Source: Cardiocondyla obscurior (taxonomy: Eukaryota > Arthropoda > Insecta > Hymenoptera > Formicidae). Taken from it: 64,000 nt of DNA. Where the stretch lies: NCBI RefSeq assembly GCF_019399895.1, contig NC_091872.1:1372395-1436394 (forward strand). Reading direction: 5' to 3'. The notes under the pieces were generated by a model. It saw only the letters and a list, made by a program, of their open reading frames with translations, did not search any database and was not told the origin of the DNA. Position numbers and translations under genes: made by a program. Positions 40,658-51,910 of this stretch are shown here, piece after piece (the stretch's first letter is position 1; every line of letters begins with the position of its first letter).

Positions 40658-41312
40658 ATGAGTTGCCGAGACTACCTGATGAAAGTGTGCGCCAGGAGTG
40701 ACTGCAGAATGTTCCACGAGGTCCGGCGGTGTACGAAGTCGGTATGCCTATCAGGAACCACGTGCAAATTTGTCCACCTGACCCAGGATGAGGTGGACGA
40801 AATTAATAACCACGTGCGGCCGATATCAGAAACGGCGTTTGACGAATTAAAACGCCTAGCGTACCTGTTACGCGAAACGTACCCGCCGGATCAGAGGCCT
40901 CACACATGCACAAAGAATTTACTTGGAGAGTGCATGTGGGAGTGCCTCTCTTGCGAGAATGGGACATTTCCCAGTAAGTTTTTTTTTTTTTTTTTTTTTT
41001 GCTTTTTTAACTTTTTAATTTATATTTTTTAAAATTTACAGAGGATAACACGCCGAGATGCACTTTCTGTCGGGTGCAGCACTTCAAAGGGATCCAGGCC
41101 TTAATTTGCGGTCACTCCTTTTGCACACCGTGCATGAAGGTAATACCATTTGCCATGCAGGGCCAAGTGCCCAAACATCTCTGCACGGTGTGCAAACAAT
41201 GGAAGGTGCAGATCAATCTATGTAAGTATATTTGAAATAAATTTTAATTATTTAATACATTTTATTTTATACCCTGTTAATAATTTCTTTTTTCGTTTCA
41301 GACACTGACTAA
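40658..41312 (+). CDS. CCCH(x2)-RING protein, three exons (inner)
   Basis: Exons 40658-40973, 41042-41221 and an 11-nt last exon 41302-41312 (Y-T-D-stop); all GT/AG, phases compatible, 168 residues. Two CCCH fingers: SCRDYLMKVCARSDCRMFH (C-x7-C-x4-C-x3-H) and CTKSVCLSGTTCKFVH. A helical linker (FDELKRLAYLLRETY) leads to a C3HC4 RING spanning exon 2 (CTFC, CGHSFC, CTVC). Probable ubiquitin ligase with nucleic-acid-binding fingers. Same strand as Tudor, 331 bp downstream; convergent with the other CCCH-RING gene. Intron structure is identical in the outer copy. Confidence 0.78.
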
Positions 41313-42330
41313 AGACTCCGGAAAAGACCAAAAAGAAAAAATACACGGAGGACACAAAAAAAAATTTAATTTATAAGTTTAAGTTAAGTTAAGTTTAAGT
41401 TTTATTTTTATTATTTTCATTTTTTATTATTTTGTATTATTTTCTTTAGATATTCATTTTTATATTATAGTCACTTTTATATATTCATTTTTGTATTATA
41501 CTTTCATTTTTTGTATTATATTTTCATTTTTATTATTTTTATTTTTATTATTTTCATTTTTATTACTACATTTTTTTAGTTTATAAGTTTAGGTTAAGTT
41601 TTATTTTAATTTAATATTTTTATTTTTATTTTCTTCATATATTCATTTTTATTTTCTTCATATATTCATTTTATATTATATAGTCATTTATGTATTATAT
41701 ATTATATAGTCATTATGTATTCATTTTTTATTATATTTTTAAGTAATTGTACACAAGTTTATTAGTTGTAAGTTTTTTAATAATTAAAATATATTTTATA
41801 CATAAGAAATTCATTTTTATTACTACACTTTTTTAGTTTATAAGTTTAGGTTAAGTTTTATTTTAATTTAATATTTCATTTTTATTTTCTTCATATATTC
41901 ATTTTTATTTTCTTCATATATTTATTTTATATTATATAGTCACTTTTATGTATTCATTTTTTTTTTTTTTTTTTTTTTTATTATATTTTAAAGTAATTGT
42001 ACACAAGTTTATTAGTTGTAAGTTTTTTAATCATTAAAATATATTTTATACATAAGAAATAAAATATGTTTTTAATATAATATTTTTAATCTTATTTAAT
42101 ACCAAAAAAATTATCATACAAACATAAAAATTCAATTAAATTAAAAATTAAATTAAAAATAATACAAGTATAAAAAAAAACATAATCATAAAAATACATA
42201 AAATTACATTAAAATTACATTAAAAATACCTTTAAAATTACATACACTCAACGCAAAAACGACAGAAGCAAAACAACATAAGTAAAACAACATAAGCAAA
42301 AAAATACAATATACGCAAAAACAACATAAG
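41313..42330. other. AT-rich spacer between convergent RING genes (inner)
   Basis: About 1 kb of low-complexity DNA built from TATTCATTTTTATT, TATTATATAGTCA and related repeats. An about 230-bp segment is duplicated (TTTTTTAGTTTATAAGTTTAGG near 41571 and again near 41827). No gene. Confidence 0.55.
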
Positions 42331-42928
42331 CTAATGCAACTGCTCATAGCTGGCGACGGATCGGCATACCGGGCACACAACCGTAAGCATAGTGTACGGA
42401 CGCGGGGGGCCTTGGCACTTTAGGGCACACGTGTAGCAATACACGTGCCCGCAACTGGACGCCCCGAACGTGTCTAACACAATTTCGCCGCAGCACACTA
42501 TGCACTCTAGTTTTTCATCGTACCCGATATGCCGACGTTGGCAGTCCGTCCTGTTGCACCTGCCGGCCTTGTAGTCCCCGCAGATGATGGAATTCTGCAG
42601 GGTGCGTCCAACTTCGTAGCGTAATTTCGCTGACGTCAATCCGGTGGCCTCGTAACGAGCCTGCTCCACACTCGTTACATGCAGGAATCTGCATTGCGCG
42701 TTTGTGCACTTCTTATTTTGGTAATTGAAGCAATACCTGTAAGGGTGCACAAACGCGCAATAACTATTCGAGCAGGCTCCTCGCTGGAAGTCGCGGCAGA
42801 GTTGTTGTTTTTGAGCTAAAAACATAAAAATACATATTATATATTATTTTATAACAGATTAAATTATTTTTCTAAATTGTATTATAAATTCTATTATAAT
42901 ACATACCTGGTTCCCCAAAATATGCCAT
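42331..42928 (-). CDS. CCCH(x3)-RING protein, two exons (inner)
   Basis: Exon 1 is 42928-42907 (ATG, 22 nt) and exon 2 is 42815-42331; donor GTATGT, acceptor TTTTTAG; 168 residues. Three C-x7-C-x4-C-x3-H fingers (LCRDFQRGACSNSYCAFVH, YCFNYQNKKCTNAQCRFLH, ICGDYKAGRCNRTDCQRRH) and a C-terminal RING (CIVCC, CGHVYCYTC, CPVC). The architecture recalls makorin-type E3 ligases in miniature. Likely captured from a cellular gene. It is the gene nearest the right TIR. The outer copy at 20754-21347 is also open. Confidence 0.8.
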
Positions 42929-43022
42929 TTTTACTAAAAGTTTTTTTCACTTTTCTTGACTGTCTTTTGAAAAAGAGCTCCTGCACGTACAGATGCGAGA
43001 CTGAGAGTGAGGCATGGTCACA

Positions 43023-43056
<34 letters not shown>

Positions 43057-43884
43057 TCTCATCAATAAACAAAGAAAATAGACGCCGGGCCAACGAAAAC
43101 GAAACATGATACAAAAGATTCCAGACGCCAAAGATTTTTGTCGCATAGGCGTGTAGAAAGAATCGTTCATATCTAACGAAGGCATCTTGAAACGATTACT
43201 AGAAAAGCATGAACGACACTTGACCAAGAGAAAAACGCAAAAAGATTTTTTACAACGTTTGAAGCCCATACAAACGCAAAAGATTTTTTGACCACACGGG
43301 TATATAGAAAAGAATCTAGCGATAGCATGTTACGCATCTGCAAACGATAACTAAAGAATGCGAGTGAGAGCGTGAAAGGGTGTGAGCGAGAGCGCGAATG
43401 GCACTTGAACGAGAAAATACAATTTTATATTTTAACGATATTATCTTATACAATCGATATAATGCGAGCAACGATGACGACGACGACGACGACGACGACG
43501 ATGATGATGATGATTGCAATGAAGACGCCGGTGACGTTGGCTTTACGCAAAATTGTCCTTCTGTAATATTAAAATTTTACGGCTACTATTCGTACGAATA
43601 AAAATATTTTTATTTTATTTATCTTTATACTTACCCATTTACGGATTACATGAATCGCACAGCTCTTCGATGATTGTCTTGGGCAAGGAATCAATACCAC
43701 ATGAGCGATTGATAAACACGACATGAGCGATTGATAAACACGACATTAGCGAACCTATTAAAATTTTTTCTTATCGTAAGAATAATAAGAAGAGGAAAAT
43801 ACACTCGAGCCGACAGTTGTGCATCCTCATAGTGTCAACTTTTGTTTAAATATTATATTTCAAAGCGGCATACTACGCATGAAA
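42929..43884. other. TIR-proximal region with triplet repeats (inner)
   Basis: Upstream of the CCCH-RING gene. Holds an (ACG/CGT)n tract of about 11 units at 43024-43056 and a (GAC)n tract near 43475-43500. Both are longer than in the outer copy. A possible promoter region; the 64-83 residue frames across the triplets are mostly poly-Asp/Thr. Confidence 0.45.
43398..43601 (+). CDS. Possible small acidic protein with poly-Asp run
   Basis: 67-codon frame with an N-terminal hydrophobic stretch, about 14 consecutive Asp, then CNEDAGDVGFTQNCPSVIL. The outer copy (14034-14261) keeps the frame downstream but has a much shorter Asp run and a different N-terminus. Consensus splice sites exist on the opposite strand over the same region, so this may not be a gene. 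Confidence 0.25.
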   Translation: MALERENTILYFNDIILYNRYNASNDDDDDDDDDDDDDDCNEDAGDVGFTQNCPSVILKFYGYYSYE

Positions 43885-44047
43885 ACTACGAGTCGTAGTC
43901 GATGGTGACAAACGCGTGAACGAGAACGAGAGGGAACGATAGGCGGCGCGAACAAGTGCGAGCGAAAGGCAACGATGGGCGCGCGATCCTTTGCGATCCG
44001 CCGCCCGCCGCTCGCCGCCGACGCCTTGACTAAGACTCGCGTGAAAA
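43885..44047 (-). repeat. Sub-terminal duplicate of a TIR segment (inner)
   Basis: On the - strand it starts TCACGCGAGTCTTAGTCA and repeats the G+C-rich TIR core just inside the TIR. Present at this end only, like 13609-13774 in the outer copy. Confidence 0.7.
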
Positions 44048-44052
44048 ATGGG

Positions 44053-44850
44053 TAATATATTTTAACGCATATTCATAAAATAAATATATAATTTTGTAAT
44101 CGGCACGTATCATTTTTAATCGCTTCTATTCCATCCTTCATTTTATTATAATTGTGAGTCCGCCCTCGTTCGTATGCAACATACGTATCTGAGTGAGAGA
44201 GAAACCAGATAATAAGGAGGAGCGATTAGCCGGGGGTGTACGTGCAGCGTCACCCGCATTCGAATAGTATGAGCGTGTACTAAATTGTTTATAAACAATA
44301 GGCGGCGCGAACGGGTGCGAGCGAGTCGTAGTCGATGGTGACGAACGCGTGAACGAGAGCGAGCGAGAGGGAACGATAGGCGGCGCGAACGGGTGCGAGC
44401 GAGACGGAACGATGGGCGCGCGATCCTTTGCGATCCGCCGCCGCCCCGCCGCTCGCCGCCGCCGACGCCATGACTAAGACTCGCGTGATCACCCCCAACA
44501 CCCACCCCCACCCCTTTACCCTGTAAAAATAAGACACCCCCTCCCTTGAAAAATGCCAACCCTTTGAAATTCGCGATGCCGCAGGAAAATACCGCGGCGC
44601 GATAACGCACTTATTTATTTTTAAAAATATCAAATTACGTAATTAAAATATCAAATTACGTAATTAAAATATCAAATTTCATAACTTTTATGTTATTGTT
44701 ATATTTATAAACAATCGATTCCGAGAATCGCAGACAAAGGAGCGATTCCTGGAAAAACACCCCTCCCCGCGTGACGTCATTACCCCTCGCCCTAGGTCAC
44801 ACAGACACACTAACACGAATTGGTCCAGAACCGGCCTATGTACATCTACT
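44053..44850 (-). repeat. Inner Maverick right TIR
   Basis: Inverse of 23348-24149; outer tip ends ...TACATCTACT, followed by the target duplication ACATAT. Confidence 0.88.
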
Positions 44851-45412
44851 ACATATCTACCGGGTGCACATTTTCTGTTTGCCCGACTCTGATTAACGAA
44901 ACAAGAGCCGCATCGCCAGAGAGAATATCATTTATGGTAATCCACCCCCGCGCTTTTTCCATGATAATTCTAGCAAGCGTTATGTCTTGCTCCGTCCACA
45001 TCTGGGCTCGCCGAGGCAAGATTCCGTCTAGAACACACGGTATCGCTTGCCACTTTAATTCACAGAATCGTTCGTCCAGTCGGAAACACTCATAAGGTAG
45101 TCTACAGGTTTTGCGAGCCCAGTCGCGAAGATGTACTGTAATCGATGTAGCACTAACATCATCGACGATTCCTCTTTGCCACTTTAAACCTTCTCGGATA
45201 GCAACAAGGGTTCCCACTGTAACTTCATGTGGTAACAGCATGAGGTTGGCTCCTGCAATCCTCATAAATGCAGTCAATTGTTCAAGCATCTCCAAATGAG
45301 CCTTCTCTCCGTTTGTTAACTTTACCCAAAATAGCGTGGGTGATTGTACGCGTATCACGCGTACTTCGTGCGGCCAGCGGGTAAGTTGCCTTATATTGAT
45401 GTTGGAAATCAT
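44851..45412 (-). pseudogene. Tudor-domain gene, 5' part (outer, split)
   Basis: ATG at 45412; nearly identical to the inner Tudor protein for about 185 residues, then cut at ...PVDM where the inner Maverick starts. It contains the whole Tudor core, so a truncated product could still be made, reading on into the inner TIR. The last codons lie at 23272-23347. Confidence 0.8.
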
Positions 45413-46254
45413 CTGAAAAAATATTTTATATTAATCGGAAATTTTTTTTAAAAAAGATATTAAAAATAATATCAGAAAAGATATTAAAAATAATATCAGA
45501 AAAGATACTTACATTTTTTGTAACTTGTTAATTGGCGACGATCAGTTACCGATGCCTGGTTGCAAGGAACTGATCGCTCGACGGTTGAAGAACTCATCTC
45601 GATCCAAATTGTTTTATACTGATAAAAAAATTATCGTTCTCACTCGCGTTGCCATTCACGTTGCCATTCACGTTGCCACTCACGTTGCCACTCACGTTAC
45701 CCCGCATCAATGAAAAATAGACTGCTAAGAGAACAAAAGACTATGCGGCTAAATTCAAAGACTGCAAACGGAGGTAGTTGCTATTTAGCAGGTATGCATT
45801 TCTTTTCTCGGAAAGAGATAAGGTAAAGATTTTAATTCCCCCACATCATTGAAAAATAGACTGCTAAGAGAACAAAAGACTATGCGGCTAAATTCAAAGG
45901 CTGCAAACGGAGGTAGTTGTTATTTAGCAGGTGTGCATTTCTTTTCTCGGAAAGAGATAAGGTAACGATTTTCGTTCCCCCACATCTTTGAAAAATAGAC
46001 TGCTCAGATAACAAAAACTATGCGGCTAAACTCAAAGACTCTGCAAACGGGGTAGTTGCTATTTAGCGGGTGTACATTTCTTTTGTCGGGCAGAGATAAG
46101 ATAGCAATTTTAAAATACTGCTAAGTGAAACTTATGAAATGACTCATTATAATTTGAGAGAGGGTAAAAAATGTGTCACATGATTAATCAGGAGTAGGGG
46201 TAGAATATAAAGCATTCCTTAGGCCTCTCTTGTAACCACGCGCGAATCTCATTA
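45413..46254. repeat. Divergent promoter with triplicate repeats (outer)
   Basis: Same three about 132-bp units and 12-bp repeats as 39000-39474, in inverse order. TATA-like GAATATAAAGC at about 46204-46214 serves the acidic Cys-rich gene; the Tudor TATA lies near 45615. Confidence 0.7.
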
Positions 46255-46701
46255 GTGAACGAGCGATCGACGATAATGAACGTTGACGTGAGAATAGAAA
46301 TCGGTGAAGAAATCGGTGAAGAAATAGAAATAGAAATCGGTGAGGAAATCGAAGAGGTTCATCCCCTGTCGGAGGATAGTGCTTGCGAAACCGATGATGA
46401 CAACGATGAAACGGTTGAAAGTACTACGCGCAAAACGATCAATTTACGGAATTTAAACGCGATTAATCTGCGTACGAAATTTTGTGCCATATATTTTTAT
46501 TATTGTGACGGGCAAGGATACAACGTGTGCGCTTCTTGTTTGGTGTTGATGCGAAACGATTTCAACGATTCCGTCTTCAAGATTCGTAAACACGTCGTAG
46601 GATCGTACGATAGTCTGAGCGGTACGTGGTGTTTGAACTGTAGAACCGCAACATTCGTTGTAATTTCGTGCGATATGTGCCCGGTATGCACGAATGCGTG
46701 A
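46255..46701 (+). CDS. 148-residue acidic, Cys-rich protein (outer)
   Basis: Open and almost identical to 38409-38855; by eye one substitution (Gln for Arg in CDGxGYN). Same acidic EIGEE repeat and Cys-rich C-terminus. Persistence of the frame may reflect recent divergence rather than function. Confidence 0.6.
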   Translation: MNERSTIMNVDVRIEIGEEIGEEIEIEIGEEIEEVHPLSEDSACETDDDNDETVESTTRKTINLRNLNAINLRTKFCAIYFYYCDGQGYNVCASCLVLMRNDFNDSVFKIRKHVVGSYDSLSGTWCLNCRTATFVVISCDMCPVCTNA

Positions 46702-46734
46702 ACAATGTACTTCGATTTCCATACTCACGTTGCT

Positions 46735-46955
46735 AATGTCGTTTTTATCGCTAATGTTGTTGTTTTGTTGTATTTATCGCTAATGTTGTATTTATTGCCA
46801 ATGTCGTTGTTTTGTTGTATTTATTGCTAATGTCGTTGTTTTGTTGTATTTATTGCTAATGTCGTTGTTTTGTTGTATTTATTGCCAATGTCGTTGTTTT
46901 GTTGTATTTATTGCTAATGTCGTTGTTTTGTTGTATTTATTGCTAATGTCGTTTT
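46735..46955. repeat. 29-bp tandem repeat (outer)
   Basis: Inverse of 38097-38385 with fewer units (about five to six); copy-number variation between the two Mavericks. Confidence 0.8.
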
Positions 46956-47000
46956 TTTTCAACATTAACGTGCAAGCATCTGTGTAAGAATTATTTAAAA

Positions 47001-50000
47001 ATGGATCAAAGTTTTCTCGAAGAAGAGCGCGAATTTCTGGTACAGGCTGATGCCGTGACCACCCTGGGAGAATTTTTCGTGTGGCTTGAGAGATGTGACG
47101 ACCTAGTGAATCGACTCGAGGAACGCAGTCGTGCCAAGCGAACGCGCGTATCCGTCGGGTGCGCGCAATCCATGGTGGCGAGTATCGCGCGACTCTTAGG
47201 TGCCAGGAAACATTTGTACGGACGTTACGTGCACCAAGGTGGCGAGTATGCGAGCACCAGTGCTGCCGATGGTGATGGTGACAACGCAGCTGGTGAACTC
47301 GAGTGGCGCGAGATCGAGACCGCGTTCAAAAGTCGTATCGCAACGGGTGTGGTAATAAACGCAAACTACATCGAGCCGCTGCGATTCCTGGAGGGCGCCG
47401 GTAATGCGGTGTGCGAGCGCGTACAGGACATCGTGCGTAAAAATAATTGCGTGAAAGTGAACACCGCGTTCATCAGTGATATCACGGCTGGGGACAAACG
47501 CGCCAACAAAAGTATAACCACGAAAAACTGTGAGATCTTTCGAGATACTGATGTACGCGAGTGGTACCGACTACATGTTATCGAACCCACGCTGGCTTCT
47601 CTCGAGGAGTTTCAGGAGCGCGACAGCGGATGGGCGTTGTCGCGAATTTTGAACTTGTTGATCAACGTAAACAAGTACAATCCGATGCGTGCGGGATGTC
47701 ACGTTACATTGTCGCGGAAAATAGTCGCTAAAAAAGCAGTGATATGCGTAAAATCGATGGATGACAAGTGTCTCGCGTGGTCGGTGGTGGCAGCTCTGTA
47801 TCCCGTAAAGCAGCACGTAGATCGGGAATCGTCGTACCCGCATTACGCAACGGTGCTGAACGTCGAGGGTGTGGAGTTTCCCGCGACTCTTAAAGACGTT
47901 GCGAAACTCGAACGATTGAATGATATCTCGATCAACGTGTACGTCACAAAGACACGTGGAAAAGAAATAAACGTTCTACCTATACGCCTCAGCAATGAGA
48001 AGAAAAAGAGACACGTAAATTTATTGTACGTGCAACGCGATAACAACGATGACAACGATAACCAGAAAGTGGGACACTTTGCGTGTATCAGTAATCTATC
48101 ACGCCTCGTCAGTTCGCAACTAAGCGGACGCGAGCATCGGAAACACATTTGTGATCGGTACGTATGGTTTTAAATATATAATTGATTTTTAAAATATTAT
48201 TTTAAAATTATTATTTTGTAAAAAATATTTTATTTTTAGGTGTCTTCATTACTTTAGTTCGAGCGAGAAGCTCGAGGCTCACGTCATGGATTGCGGAATA
48301 TTAAACGACTGCGCTATACGACTACCCAGCGAGGACGACAAATGGCTCAGCTTTTCTAATCACGACAACAAGGAGCGCGTGCCGTTCATCGTTTACGCCG
48401 ATCTGGAGTGCGTGCTGCGAAATATCGATCCACCATCATCGCCCGAACAAACGACGTTTAATTATCAACATCACGAAGTATTCAGCGTGGGATACTACGT
48501 CCGATGCTCGTACGACGAGTCGCTCTCGAGATACGAATATCGTCGCGAACCTGATTGCGTCCAGTGGTTCGTCGAGCGGCTAGTGAGATTAGCTCATCGC
48601 GTAAAAACCGTAATCTCAAACGTTGTCCCGATGAAGACGTTGTCGAATGCGCAGCTCGAGGTGCACGAGAACGCGACGCTGTGCCACGTATGCGAAAATC
48701 CGTTTGCGGCGGACGAGAAGCGTGTGCGCGATCATTGTCGTTTGACCGGTCGGTATAGAGGTCCCGCGCACTCAAAATGTAACCTGCAATACCGCGACAC
48801 GCGTTACATCCCCGTCGTATTTCACAATCTGTCGGGTTACGATGCACACTTTGTTATAAAGGAGATCGCCACAGCGTACGAGGGTAAAATTAATCTATTG
48901 CCAATAACGAAGGAGAAATATATCTCCTTTACGAAACACGTTAACGATACGGCTGAGGGACAGGACTCGCGAACTGCGATAAAGTTGCGCTTTATAGACT
49001 CGTACAAATTTTTGAACGCTAGCCTCGACAAATTATCGTCTCTACTCGCCAAAGACAAATTGCGAATCTTGCGCGCTGAATTTGCGACACTTTCAGAAGA
49101 AAATTTCAATCTTCTGACGCGAAAAGGTGTATTTCCGTACGAGTACGTCAACAGCGTCGAAAAATTGAATGAGTCAAGCTTACCGTCGCGCAACTCATTC
49201 TTCAGTTCGCTGACCGGTGACACGGTGACCGAGACAGATTACGCGCACGCCGAGACCGTATGGCAGCGGTTCTCCGTTCGAACTCTGGGCGAGTACAGCG
49301 ATCTGTACTTCAAGACCGATGTACTGTTATTGGCTGACGTATTTGAAAATTTTCGCGACAGATGCGTCGAGAGTTACGGACTCGATCCCGCGCATTACTA
49401 CACTTTACCCGGTTTCACGTGAGATGCGATGCTCAAGCATACGCGCATAAATTTCGAATTGTTGACCGACATCGACATGGTGATGTTCGTCGAACGCGGT
49501 ATACGCGGCGGTCTAAGTCAATGCTCCAACAGATACGCGCGAGCCAATAACAGATACATGCGGTCGGGGTACGACTCGTCGAAACCTTCGTCGTACATTG
49601 TGTATTACGTTGTAAATAACTTGTACGGATGGGCCATGTGTCAGGCGTTACCGTACGCGGATTTCGAATGGGTCGACGACAACGATCTCGCGAACCTCGA
49701 CGTAGACGCGATCGCAGCGGACTCGCCCACAGGTTATATTCTCGAGGTGGATCTCGAGTATCCCGCGAGCGTGCACGACGCGCACTCCAATCTGCCGTTC
49801 TGTCCCACGCGAGAGAAACCACCGGAGGCGAAACACGATGTAAAACTTTTGGCTACGCTGTGTGATAAGAAGCGATACGTCATCCACTATCGCAATCTGC
49901 AGCTGTGCACGCATCACGGTCTTCGCGTCATCAAGGTTTACCGCGTGCTGCGATTCACTCAATCGGCATGGTTGCGCGATTACATCGAGCTCAACACGCG

Positions 50001-50739
50001 ACTTCGAACTCGCGCGACCAACGATTTTGAGAAAAATTTGTTTAAACTGATGAACAACGCGGTGTTCGGTAAAACGATGGAGAACGTACGAAATCGCGTC
50101 GACGTTCGCTTGCTCTCGCAGTGGGACGGACGGTGCGGTGTGGAGGCGATGATCGCCAAACCGAATTTTCACAGCAGAAGCGTATTTGCGGAAAATTTCG
50201 TAGCCGTGGAATTGCGTAAACTCGAGGTGAAATTCGCCAAGCCGATATACGTCGGTATGTCTATACTCGACATATCTAAAGTATGCTTGTACGAGTTTCA
50301 TCACGAGTATATGATACCGACTTTCGCGAGGTTCGACACGAGCGACTATCCGCCCGATAACGCGTATGGTATACCTCTCGCGAACAAAAAAATACCCGGC
50401 TTAATGAAGGATGAGTGTAACGGTGCGATCGTCACAGAGTTCGTCGGACTCAGAGCTAAGATGTATGCGATCAGGGTAGACGGTAGAAAAGACACCAAAA
50501 AAGCAAAGGGCGTAAAGAGCGGAGTCGTGGCGCGAACTATAACGTTCGACGATTACGTGAGGTGTCTCGAGGACGAGATCGCTATGACTCGCGACCAATC
50601 GTGCATCAGGTCGAAATTGCACGAGGTGTACACCGTGTCCGAGACAAAGATTGCTCTGTGTCCGTACGACGACAAGCGATATCTCGTGCCAAACTCGACC
50701 GAGACCTTGCCGTGGGGTCATTATCACATACCTCGATAA
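47001..50739 (+). pseudogene. Family B DNA polymerase, inactivated (outer)
   Basis: Exons 47001-48157 and 48240-50739 with the same splice sites as the inner gene. Two lesions: TGA at 49420-49422 (a TGG Trp codon in the inner copy, about residue 780), and a 93-bp in-frame deletion at about 50324-50327 that removes 31 residues including the motif C YTDTDS. TCG occurs at both deletion borders in the inner copy, suggesting a microhomology-mediated loss. The exonuclease and motif A and B regions remain. Cannot be a working polymerase. Confidence 0.9.
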
Positions 50740-51910
50740 AAACGCAGTACACATGTACGCGGTATACATGTATGCGATGTACATGTATGCGGTATACATG
50801 GATGCAGTATATATTTATGCAGTATGTATTATAGATGTATTATACTTCCGATTGATGCAAGATCTCTCGAGTGATTGTTAACATTCGCATATTTTGCATT
50901 TTGTGGAGAGTGATGCGTTGATTGAGGCGTTCATGATTGCCTGTTTTTTTCAAATTGTATTATTTGTAATAGAGTTCTGCAAATGTTGGATTTTTGCAGC
51001 TAGCAAATCGGTTGGATTGCACAAAATAATTTTTATTTTGTGGTGTATGTGGAGTATGATATGTTCTTGGTTGCTCAAGTTTTTTATCAAATTTAGTCTG
51101 ATTTTCACTTTGTGGTGTTTGATGCGTTGATTGAGGCGTTCATGATTGCCATTTTTTTCAAAATTTAGTCTGAATTTTGCGGAACTGTATTTTTATCTGG
51201 TTTAAAATATTTTATAAAATTCTGGAGCTCGTTATATGAAGCATGCGTGGAATAACATACATTATTATGTGTTATTCCTAGCGCTGTCATATTCTCTAAC
51301 TATACTCGTATCTTTACCCTTTTATTTTATTACTGACGGTACAATAGTTGGTATTTCTTTTCTTTTTTCTTTTTTTGTTTTTACCGGTTTATATATCTTT
51401 ACCCCTTTATTTTTTTTACTGACGGTACAATAGTTGGTATTTCTTTTCTTTTTTCTTTTTTTGGTTTTTACCGGTTAATTGCGATATAATGTATGGGTTA
51501 ACATTCGCATATTTTATTTTGCAGTGTATGCGGTGTATGTGATGTTCTTGGTTGCTTATGTCGTTTAAACTTAGTTTGAATTTATTTTGTGGTGTTTGTG
51601 GTGTTCGATGCGTTGATTGATGCGTTGATTGAGGCGTTCATGGTTGCCTGTTTTTTCAAATTTAAGCAGTATTTTGCGGAACTCTCGAAACGACCGACGA
51701 AACGATCATGTTTTATATTACTATGCGATGATGTACAGGTTTGAGTTAGTAGTCGCTAGCATGCCCTTACGTAGTACACATGTACACATGTACGCAGTAC
51801 GCCGTATGCAGTACACATGTACGCAGTACGCAGTATGCAATAGACATGTACGCAGTAAGCAGTATATAGTATGTATTATAGATGTAATTATACAAATGAA
51901 GTAAAACATT
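50740..51910. repeat. Repeat-rich spacer (outer), left part
   Basis: Counterpart of 32690-34219: TACATGTATGCGGTA-type arrays at 50745-50830 and 51770-51860, TACTGACGGTACAATAGTTGG modules, and G/T-rich repeats. No gene. Confidence 0.55.

Larger units (their letters stand above)
23348..44850. mobile_element. Inner Maverick/Polinton (adintovirus-type), apparently intact
   Basis: 21,503 bp. Starts AGTAGATGTACATAGG and ends with the exact inverse; about 800-bp TIRs (23348-24149, 44053-44850). The 6-bp duplication ACATAT lies on both sides (23342-23347, 44851-44856). Polintons characteristically make 6-bp duplications and have AG/CT tips. All core genes are open: PolB, integrase, packaging ATPase, MCP, penton-like protein, protease. 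It is inserted in the Tudor gene of an older, related element in opposite orientation. Confidence 0.92.

Noticed and set aside
23348..44850. Nudivirus- or baculovirus-derived insertion
   Set aside because: Gene set (protein-primed PolB, retroviral-type integrase with chromodomain, adenain-like protease, double jelly-roll MCP), 6-bp duplication and AG/CT TIR tips are Maverick/Polinton hallmarks; no baculovirus core genes seen.
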